A program made the translations under genes and the position numbers. A stretch of DNA of 5,441 nt from Dialister sp. CAG:486 (GTDB taxonomy: Bacteria > Bacillota > Negativicutes > Veillonellales > Dialisteraceae): contig FR879598.1 of the NCBI GenBank assembly GCA_000434475.1, positions 30,754 to 36,194 on the forward strand. The letters are read 5' to 3'. Below are positions 1 through 3,856 of this stretch, one piece after another (the stretch's first letter is position 1; each line of letters begins with the position of its first letter). Under the pieces are notes generated by a model. It did no database searches. It was not told the DNA's origin and worked only from the letters and a program-made list of their open reading frames with translations.

Positions 1-49
1 GACCCCTTGGTCCCGAACCAAGTGCGCTACCAAACTGCGCTATGCCCCG
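1..49 (-). tRNA. tRNA-Pro(CGG), partial (3' part outside the window)
   Basis: Decodes the proline codon CCG. Read on the minus strand, the gene starts at 49 with acceptor strand CGGGGCA, followed by D-stem GCGC/GCGC around the loop AGTTTGGTA. The anticodon stem CTTGG/CCAAG encloses the loop TTCGGGA, whose positions 34-36 are CGG. The variable region begins at 5, and the T arm and 3' acceptor strand lie beyond the left edge. The consensus promoter just upstream would put the transcription start only a few bases before the mature 5' end. Confidence 0.95.
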
Positions 50-61
50 ACAACGTAGATG

Positions 62-90
62 ATTATAGCATTTTGTTTTCTTTCTGTCAA
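62..90 (-). promoter_or_regulatory. Consensus sigma-A promoter of tRNA-Pro
   Basis: On the minus strand, a perfect TTGACA (85-90) is followed after exactly 17 bases by a perfect TATAAT (62-67). The predicted start is about position 55, a few bases before the tRNA 5' end at 49. This is the strongest promoter in the window, as expected for a stable RNA gene. It is divergent from the toxin-antitoxin promoter, and the two -35 boxes are 33 bases apart. Confidence 0.9.
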
Positions 91-123
91 TAGGATTTTT
101 ATTGATAGTTTGATTTACCCCCC

Positions 124-152
124 TTGTCTCCCAATAGCATTTATGCTATCAT
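124..152 (+). promoter_or_regulatory. Promoter of the toxin-antitoxin operon
   Basis: TTGTCT (124-129, 4 of 6 to the sigma-A -35 box) lies 17 bases before TATCAT (147-152, 5 of 6 to the -10 box). The predicted start is about 158-160, leaving a short leader with the ribosome binding site AGAAGGAG before the toxin ATG at 177. The inverted repeat at 134-149 fills the spacer and enters the -10 box, so a repressor bound there would block RNA polymerase. Confidence 0.65.
134..149. promoter_or_regulatory. Inverted repeat, probable antitoxin operator
   Basis: ATAGCAT TT ATGCTAT is a perfect 7-base inverted repeat with a two-base centre. It sits between the -35 and -10 boxes of the toxin-antitoxin promoter and shares three bases with the -10. 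HigA-type HTH antitoxins are known to autoregulate by binding palindromes in their own promoters. Its role as the binding site here is inferred from position and symmetry. Confidence 0.65.
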
Positions 153-176
153 CAGTATAGGAAGAAGGAGTCTGCT

Positions 177-545
177 ATGTACAATATTGAGTTTTATACA
201 AACAGAAATGGCCAATCTGAGATTCTGAATTTCCTTGAAGCATTGCGTACAAAAAGTAAAACCAGCAAAGATGCGCGCATTCAATACAACCAGATTGTTT
301 TCTATATCGATTTGCTTGCAAAGAACGGCAGCAATCTTCCCATTAAGATCACGAAGCATTTAGAAGAAGATATCTGGGAGCTGCGTCCGGGTTATAACCG
401 CGTTTTTTATTTCTATTATGACAACAAGCAATATGTGCTTCTTCATCATTTTCGCAAAAAATCGCAAAAGACGCCAGCGAAGGAGCTTCTCCAGGCCAAG
501 GCAGAACGCGATGATTACATCAAACAAAAGGAGGAAAAATCATGA
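177..545 (+). CDS. higB: HigB/RelE-type mRNA interferase toxin (Gp49-like family)
   Basis: A 122-residue protein of the RelE superfamily, phage-derived Gp49-like/HigB branch. Known members are ribosome-dependent endoribonucleases that cut translated mRNA and are neutralised by the partner antitoxin. Family marks are the segment IWELRPGYNRVFYFYY (66-81), with the basic residues R70 and R75. The C-terminal strand and helix VLLHHFRKKSQKTP (87-100) are followed by a Lys/Glu-rich helix with the usual A...R..Y ending (A109, R111, Y114). The length is normal for the family and nothing appears missing. The ATG start at 177 has AGAAGGAG six bases upstream. The stop overlaps the next start as ATGA at 542-545, implying translational coupling. 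The gene looks more AT-rich than the maturase and unknown genes to the right, consistent with lateral acquisition. The family call is secure; activity is inferred. Confidence 0.9.
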   Translation: MYNIEFYTNRNGQSEILNFLEALRTKSKTSKDARIQYNQIVFYIDLLAKNGSNLPIKITKHLEEDIWELRPGYNRVFYFYYDNKQYVLLHHFRKKSQKTPAKELLQAKAERDDYIKQKEEKS

Positions 546-817
546 ACTGGAATGACTATAAAGAGCACGTCAAAGCATGCAGTGAGGACGACCGTAGAAA
601 TATGGAAGAAATTGAAGCGGCGGCTGATATCGTCTCCTCCTTGATCAAGCGTCGGCATGAGCTTGGCCTCAGCCAACGAGCACTGGCTGAGCGCTGCGGT
701 ATCCCACAGTCTTCTGTCGCCCGCATCGAGTCCTGCAGTGTAGCTCCCAAGCTCGATACTCTCATCAAACTGATGCAGGCACTACAGCTCAAACTGCAGG
801 TAGCCGTTGCCAGCTGA
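542..817 (+). CDS. higA: HigA-type XRE-family HTH antitoxin
   Basis: A 91-residue partner of the upstream toxin, predicted to bind and neutralise it and to repress the operon. Residues 1-28 form a charged N-terminal helix region. A Cro/C1-type helix-turn-helix covers about 32-83: LIKRRHELGLSQRALAERCG (34-53) contains helix 2, and IPQSSVARIE (54-63) contains the recognition helix with the typical SQ...A...G...S.V.RIE spacing. The tail QLKLQVAVAS (82-91) is a short strand, common in HigA proteins, that may dimerise or contact the toxin. Toxin-first order and a four-base overlap are standard for higBA. The start at 542 has its own strong ribosome binding site (AAAGGAGG), favouring antitoxin excess. 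The likely operator is the inverted repeat at 134-149. Confidence 0.9.
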   Translation: MNWNDYKEHVKACSEDDRRNMEEIEAAADIVSSLIKRRHELGLSQRALAERCGIPQSSVARIESCSVAPKLDTLIKLMQALQLKLQVAVAS

Positions 818-822
818 ATAGC

Positions 823-861
823 AAACGGGTACGTCCCTGGCAAGCAAGGACGTACCCGTTT
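823..861. repeat. 14-bp perfect inverted repeat after the antitoxin gene
   Basis: AAACGGGTACGTCC (823-836) and GGACGTACCCGTTT (848-861) form a perfect 14-bp stem with an 11-base loop, starting six bases after the antitoxin stop. Neither strand has a proper T-run after it (TTTAGG on plus, TTTGCTATTC on minus), so it is not a standard intrinsic terminator. It may protect the 3' end of the higBA mRNA, or help stop convergent transcription together with the next hairpin. Confidence 0.7.
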
Positions 862-875
862 AGGATAACAAACCC

Positions 876-910
876 CCGTAGCGGATATGTCCGCTGCGGC
901 TTTTTTATTT
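876..910 (+). terminator. Intrinsic terminator of the higBA operon
   Basis: CCGTAGCGGA (876-885) pairs with TCCGCTGCGG (890-899) in a 10-bp stem with one G:U pair and a TATG loop, followed by CTTTTTTATTT. This is a canonical plus-strand terminator. Its T-tract (901-906) overlaps the stop codon of the convergent maturase gene. Read on the minus strand, the same hairpin has one A-C mismatch and is followed by GGGGTTTGTT, so it could also end maturase transcripts less efficiently. Confidence 0.9.
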
Positions 911-2338
911 CTCTTCCATGGCTTCTTTCTTTGCCTGGTAGGTGCCTGGCTGCGCCATGACCTTTGGTTTCTTCATTTCATTGTACGCCTGGATCATCAT
1001 CGCGCATTCTACGCGTTTCTTCTGGATCTCACAGGTGATATGGAATGGCTTATGAATGTCGCCGGCAAATGCTTCGTTATTCGCATGGCAGCCGCCGGAG
1101 CAGAAGAATTTCGCCCAGCAGTCGACACATTCCGGCTTGCTGAAGACGTGGTTCATGCGGAAGTCGCGCATCATCTTGAAGTTCTTGAGACCTTCATAGA
1201 CGTTGCCGATGACGTAGCCTTCTCGTCCGACGAACTGGTGGCAGGGGTAAATATCGCCATTCGGTACGACGGCGAGATACTCGTGCCCGGCACCGCAGCC
1301 GCGAAGACGCTTCGGGAGGCAGGGGCCCTTCCAGAGGTCCATATTGAAATGGAAGAAGAAGAATGGACGGCCTTCTTCTTCTCTTGCGATGAAGAGCTTG
1401 GCGAGGCGGTCATATTCCGCTTTGACGCGCGGCAGATCCTCTTCCTTGATGGAATAGTCGGCAGTGTCTTCGCCGACGACCGGTTCCATGGATACAGCCG
1501 GGAAGCCCTTGTCGATCATATCGATGACGTCGGTCGTAAAGTCCATATTGTAACGGGTGAAGGTACCGCGGACATAATATTCCTCGCCCTTGCGGTTCGC
1601 CACGCAGTACTGGAGATTCTTCACGATCTCATCATAGGTGCCTTCGCCATGGACGCCCGGACGCATACGGTCGTGCATTTCCTTGCGGCCGTCAAGCGAC
1701 AGGATGAGACTGATGTGATTGTCTGTCAGATATTTGACCTTTTCCTTGTCGAGCAGAAGGCCATTCGTGGTGAGGGACATCTTGATCTTCTTGCCGTGCT
1801 TCTTTTCCTGCTTGTGTACATAGTCGATGGTCTGCTGTACGACATGCCAGTTCATGAGCGGTTCACCGCCGAAGAAATCAAGCTCGCAGTGTTCACGCGG
1901 ACCGCTGTGTGCGATGAGGAAATCGACAGCTCTTCTGGCAACGTCGAAGCTCATCAGCATGCGCCACTGGCCATAGCCACCCTGCCCGGCGAAGCAGTAC
2001 TGGCAGCGCAGATTGCAGTCGTGAGCGATATTGATGCAGAGTGCTTTGATGATCGGACGGTCTTCGATCGCCATTTTGTAATTCTTATCCATCGGTGCAA
2101 AGAGTACTTCTTTGGCGATGAGTTCATCAAGGTCATCCATGACTTCATTGAGTTCGGCCTCTTCGTAGTCTTTGGCCAGATTCGCCAGAACCATTCCCCG
2201 GTTGGTTCCATTGTAATACGCGAGGACCTTGTACGTCACATCATCGACGACATGTACGATGCCGCTGTTCACATCCATGACGATATTCATGCCGTTCTGC
2301 TGGAAACGGTGGATCATTGGCTTAACGTTGTAATCCAT
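905..2338 (-). CDS. SCIFF peptide maturase, radical SAM/SPASM thioether-forming enzyme
   Basis: A 477-residue cytosolic Fe-S enzyme predicted to join a cysteine sulfur to a threonine of the SCIFF precursor encoded at 2741-2908. Family homologues include CteB and Tte1186. Residues 1-85 match the position of the RiPP recognition element, a PqqD-like winged helix that binds the leader. The radical SAM cluster motif C108-NLR-C112-QY-C115 lies within INIAHDCNLRCQYCFAG (102-118), and FFGGEP (155-160) is the SAM-contacting GGE motif. A SPASM domain follows, with C340, C348, C366, C404, C407, C413, C417 and C436, sufficient for two auxiliary [4Fe-4S] clusters. No expected cysteine appears lost, and the length fits the family. 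The ATG at 2338 is preceded by GGAG at a somewhat long 11-base spacing. The gene is separated from the precursor gene by 402 bases and a terminator. Family assignment is strong; the linked residues are inferred from homologues. Confidence 0.93.
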   Translation of the reverse strand: MDYNVKPMIHRFQQNGMNIVMDVNSGIVHVVDDVTYKVLAYYNGTNRGMVLANLAKDYEEAELNEVMDDLDELIAKEVLFAPMDKNYKMAIEDRPIIKALCINIAHDCNLRCQYCFAGQGGYGQWRMLMSFDVARRAVDFLIAHSGPREHCELDFFGGEPLMNWHVVQQTIDYVHKQEKKHGKKIKMSLTTNGLLLDKEKVKYLTDNHISLILSLDGRKEMHDRMRPGVHGEGTYDEIVKNLQYCVANRKGEEYYVRGTFTRYNMDFTTDVIDMIDKGFPAVSMEPVVGEDTADYSIKEEDLPRVKAEYDRLAKLFIAREEEGRPFFFFHFNMDLWKGPCLPKRLRGCGAGHEYLAVVPNGDIYPCHQFVGREGYVIGNVYEGLKNFKMMRDFRMNHVFSKPECVDCWAKFFCSGGCHANNEAFAGDIHKPFHITCEIQKKRVECAMMIQAYNEMKKPKVMAQPGTYQAKKEAMEEK

Positions 2339-2421
2339 GAAATGTTATTCTCCTTTTATTGGGTTATATGGTTTGAGGGTTAGTCCGTGAGGCGTACTGC
2401 CCCTGGATTGCGAATGAAAGA

Positions 2422-2457
2422 GGTTCGGCGGGTTCTATAGGTTCTATGGGTTCAAAG
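2422..2457. repeat. Four tandem 9-base repeats beginning GGTTC
   Basis: Four consecutive 9-base units each begin GGTTC on the plus strand: GGTTCGGCG, GGTTCTATA, GGTTCTATG and GGTTCAAAG. On the minus strand, which is the transcript of the maturase, each unit ends in GAACC. The array lies 84 to 119 bases upstream of the maturase ATG. It could be a protein-binding array or simple slipped-strand duplication; no function is established. Confidence 0.6.
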
Positions 2458-2465
2458 GGGAAGGA

Positions 2466-2492
2466 GCGGCGCATAAAGATCAGAAGCGCCGC
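2466..2492. repeat. GC-rich inverted repeat in the precursor-maturase gap
   Basis: GCGGCGC (2466-2472) and GCGCCGC (2486-2492) form a perfect 7-bp stem with a 13-base loop. No T-run follows on either strand, so it is not a terminator. It would be in the 5' leader of any transcript that reads from the precursor gene into the maturase. Confidence 0.5.
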
Positions 2493-2528
2493 GAAGTATA
2501 AATAGGGCGATGTCCGAAGGTGGTATTT

Positions 2529-2549
2529 AGTCACTAGTCACCAGTCACT
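2529..2549. repeat. Three tandem 7-base AGTCACY repeats
   Basis: AGTCACT, AGTCACC and AGTCACT follow one another without a gap. On the minus strand the array fills the spacer of a weak promoter-like pair, TTGAGT (2547-2552) and TAAATA (2524-2529), 17 bases apart. The -10 matches only 3 of 6, so the promoter is not called. Confidence 0.55.
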
Positions 2550-2601
2550 CAAGGTTCCCAATCCCCAGCTACTCATCCTTGCTTTCAATCTGTAACAGGT
2601 T

Positions 2602-2625
2602 GGAACGGTTCCATGGGACGGTACC
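2602..2625. repeat. Two imperfect 13-base-spaced direct repeats, each near-palindromic
   Basis: GGAACGGTTCC (2602-2612) and GGGACGGTACC (2615-2625) match at 9 of 11 positions with a 13-base period. The first, with one base on each side, is an inverted repeat TGGAAC-G-GTTCCA. They contain the same GGTTCC/GGAACC element seen at 2422-2457 and at 2553-2557, so the gap is enriched in one short motif. Confidence 0.5.
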
Positions 2626-2692
2626 CCGCATCTCATCGGAATGCGCCGAAAAATAATAACGCCATTTTCTTTCCCCCACATCCATTCTCTCA

Positions 2693-2726
2693 CAAGAAAA
2701 GCCCCCGGTCTCAAGGCCGGGGGCTT
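2693..2726 (-). terminator. Intrinsic terminator or attenuator directly after the SCIFF precursor
   Basis: On the minus strand AAGCCCCCGG pairs with CCGGGGGCTT (arms at 2717-2726 and 2699-2708) around an 8-base loop, followed by TTTTCTT, whose first two bases close the stem. It begins 14 bases after the precursor stop and lies before the maturase. It should end most precursor transcripts, so maturase expression would come from read-through or a separate promoter. Confidence 0.88.
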
Positions 2727-2740
2727 GGCCGTGCATCAGC

Positions 2741-2908
2741 TTATGCTCTCTTTGCTTCTGCTTCTTCCTGTTCTGTGCAGATCAGGTTGCCAATGGTGCA
2801 GCTTGTTTTGCAAGCGGACTGGCAGGAAGTCTGACATTCACTGCAGCCTTCGAATTTGATGGAGTCCTGCAGAGAAGACTTGTTGATTGTAACGATGTGT
2901 TTGGACAT
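2741..2908 (-). CDS. SCIFF (six-cysteine) ranthipeptide precursor
   Basis: A 55-residue peptide, easily missed because of its size. It begins MSKHIVTINKSSLQDSIKFE, a leader-like segment matching the typical KHI.TIN start of SCIFF peptides. The cysteine core GCSECQTSCQSACKTSCT (21-38) follows. The six cysteines are C22, C25, C29, C33, C37 and C44. Characterised SCIFF peptides carry a thioether from a Cys to a Thr five residues downstream, and C33 to T38 has that spacing here. After C44 comes an acidic tail TEQEEAEAKRA, which makes the peptide longer than the usual 45 or so residues. The ATG at 2908 has GGGAGGTG upstream at near-ideal spacing. The maturase lies downstream on the same strand. 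Biological roles of SCIFF products remain poorly defined; links to quorum sensing and redox control have been proposed. Confidence 0.95.
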   Translation of the reverse strand: MSKHIVTINKSSLQDSIKFEGCSECQTSCQSACKTSCTIGNLICTEQEEAEAKRA

Positions 2909-2927
2909 GATGTCACCTCCCTGAAAC

Positions 2928-2939
2928 CAAGATTTCTTG
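2928..2939. promoter_or_regulatory. Palindrome at the predicted SCIFF transcription start
   Basis: CAAGA TT TCTTG is a 5-base inverted repeat with a two-base centre, five bases beyond the -10 box of the SCIFF promoter and covering the expected start. The spacer is too short for an RNA hairpin, so a DNA-level operator is more likely if it matters. It is short enough to be chance. Confidence 0.3.
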
Positions 2940-2943
2940 CATT

Positions 2944-2972
2944 ATCATACCATAGGTGAGGGTAAATGTACA
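2944..2972 (-). promoter_or_regulatory. Promoter of the SCIFF precursor gene
   Basis: On the minus strand TGTACA (2967-2972, 4 of 6 to -35) lies 17 bases before TATGAT (2944-2949, 5 of 6 to -10). The -10 is preceded by TGG, giving an extended -10 (TGnTATGAT). The predicted start, near 2937, gives a leader of about 30 bases carrying the strong ribosome binding site. An inverted repeat overlaps the -35 box. Confidence 0.65.
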
Positions 2973-2977
2973 CCCTC
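2958..2977. promoter_or_regulatory. Inverted repeat over the -35 box of the SCIFF promoter
   Basis: GAGGGT (2958-2963) and ACCCTC (2972-2977) are perfect inverted arms separated by 8 bases, centred on the TGTACA -35 element. The arrangement suits a dimeric repressor that occludes the promoter. No regulator gene for it is visible in the window. Confidence 0.45.
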
Positions 2978-3000
2978 TCGAGAAAAGTTATTATAAGGAA

Positions 3001-3020
3001 ATGGGGCCGGGCAGGCCCAT
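3001..3020 (-). terminator. Weak hairpin after the charged membrane protein gene
   Basis: On the minus strand GGGCC and GGCCC form a 5-bp stem around TGCCC, extendable by AT on the outside with one bulge, followed by TTTCCTTAT. It lies 28 bases after the stop of the 3048-3734 gene and before the SCIFF promoter. The T-tract is interrupted, so any terminator activity would be modest. Confidence 0.35.
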
Positions 3021-3047
3021 CGGTCCATTTTCCCTTCCATTCCTCAT

Positions 3048-3734
3048 TTACAGCATCTGACAGATCCCGTAGATCGCGCCCACAGGGATAAGAGCCATCA
3101 TGGCGAGCGCTCCGAAGCAGCCATTGCCTTTACCGTGTACGGTGAACCAGTCGTCCGCAATGCTCTTCATTTCCTGGAATTCTCTTTCGAGTCCCTGGAG
3201 GATGCGCCAGAGCTCGCGGCAGTCGGCTTCGGTCATTTCTTCGCTGGCATCGACCTCAAAGCCTTCCTCCGCCTCAGCTTCGCGCTTCTTGCGCTCGGCT
3301 TCCTTCTTCGCCTTCTCTTCCGCAGCCGCCATCTGTCCTTTGATGGAGGATTTCCAGTCGCCTGTCTCCTCTTCCGTTGGAGCGACTTCCACCTCTTCCT
3401 CTTCCTTCGGCGCTTCTTTCTTCGGCGCTGCCTCTTCCTGATCGACGACCTTGAGCAGTTCTGCCTTCAGGGCTTCCATGTCTTCGGTGTATTTATGAAC
3501 GGCTGCATCCCAAAGTGCATAGTCGAGTTTCTTTTTGAAATCATACATCGTCCCCATTGTCGCCTGATTGAAAAGGAACTGGGTGTTGTCCATATCCGCA
3601 AAGATCTCGCCAATGCGTCCCTTGTGCTTGAACTTCGACTTGCCCACTTTGACAAAGTACATGTAGGTACCGATGTGCGCTCTCAGGTTTCCGATCGGGG
3701 TGTCGGATTCGTGCTTTTTATCAAAAAATCCCAT
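3048..3734 (-). CDS. Hypothetical charged protein with a C-terminal membrane segment
   Basis: A 228-residue protein I do not recognise. Residues 1-97 look like a folded domain, with YMYFVKVGKSKFKHKGRIGE (24-43) and later an aromatic-rich helix. Residues 98-125 are a Glu/Pro/Ala-rich linker. Residues 128-160 are a Lys/Glu/Ala helix likely to form a coiled coil, and 163-196 are another amphipathic helix (CRELWRILQGLEREFQEMKS at 172-191). Residues 206-227 are hydrophobic (CFGALAMMALIPVGAIYGIC) and end one residue short of the terminus. With no signal peptide, this suggests a tail-anchored protein with its bulk in the cytoplasm. The ATG at 3734 has AAGGAG 11 bases upstream and follows a near-consensus promoter, so the gene is probably transcribed on its own. 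A role in the SCIFF pathway is not shown. Confidence 0.85.
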   Translation of the reverse strand: MGFFDKKHESDTPIGNLRAHIGTYMYFVKVGKSKFKHKGRIGEIFADMDNTQFLFNQATMGTMYDFKKKLDYALWDAAVHKYTEDMEALKAELLKVVDQEEAAPKKEAPKEEEEVEVAPTEEETGDWKSSIKGQMAAAEEKAKKEAERKKREAEAEEGFEVDASEEMTEADCRELWRILQGLEREFQEMKSIADDWFTVHGKGNGCFGALAMMALIPVGAIYGICQML

Positions 3735-3769
3735 GGATGGTTGCTCTCCTTACATTTTTATTTCTTCTT

Positions 3770-3798
3770 ATTATATAGGGAACGAAGGGAAGGTTCAA
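3770..3798 (-). promoter_or_regulatory. Promoter of the charged membrane protein gene
   Basis: On the minus strand TTGAAC (3793-3798, 4 of 6 to -35) is followed after 17 bases by a perfect TATAAT (3770-3775). The predicted start lies near 3763, with a short leader carrying AAGGAG before the ATG at 3734. It follows the terminator-like hairpin at 3807-3847, supporting separate transcription from the gene upstream. Confidence 0.75.
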
Positions 3799-3806
3799 GG
3801 TTTTTG

Positions 3807-3847
3807 AAAAGAGTGACCGATGACTGGCAGCTGCTGTCCAATCACTC
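3807..3847 (-). terminator. Probable terminator after the duplicated-domain gene
   Basis: On the minus strand GAGTGA (3842-3847) pairs with TCACTC (3811-3816), followed by TTTTC. The intervening bases contain partly complementary CAG/CTG stretches that could stack as an inner stem. It begins 9 bases after the stop at 3857 and precedes the next promoter. The stem is interrupted, so efficiency is uncertain. Confidence 0.5.
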
Positions 3848-3856
3848 AAATCCCCC

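Larger units (their letters stand above)
2339..2696. other. Non-coding gap between SCIFF precursor terminator and maturase
   Basis: About 360 bases without a credible gene on either strand: possible short frames lack ribosome binding sites or run through repeats. It holds the tandem 9-base array, a GC-rich inverted repeat, a 7-base tandem array and the paired GGAACGGTTCC-like elements, each listed separately. Minus-strand TATAAC near 2366-2371 and TATACT at 2495-2500 resemble -10 boxes, but neither has a matching -35. The maturase may therefore depend on read-through from the precursor promoter. Confidence 0.6.

Noticed and set aside
887..2383. Long open frame on the plus strand opposite the maturase
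   Set aside because: It is antisense to a gene with a complete radical SAM/SPASM motif set. It has no recognisable domains and overlaps the higBA terminator.
2592..2635. T-box-like sequence on the plus strand (AGGTTGGAACGGTT and GGGACGGTACCCCG)
   Set aside because: Each matches the 14-base T-box motif at only about 10 positions, and the key GGTGG...CCGCG context is broken. No specifier stem is visible and no plus-strand gene follows.
2782..2973. Minus-strand 63-residue frame overlapping the SCIFF gene
   Set aside because: It is in a different frame from the SCIFF peptide, starts upstream of the predicted transcription start and has no ribosome binding site.
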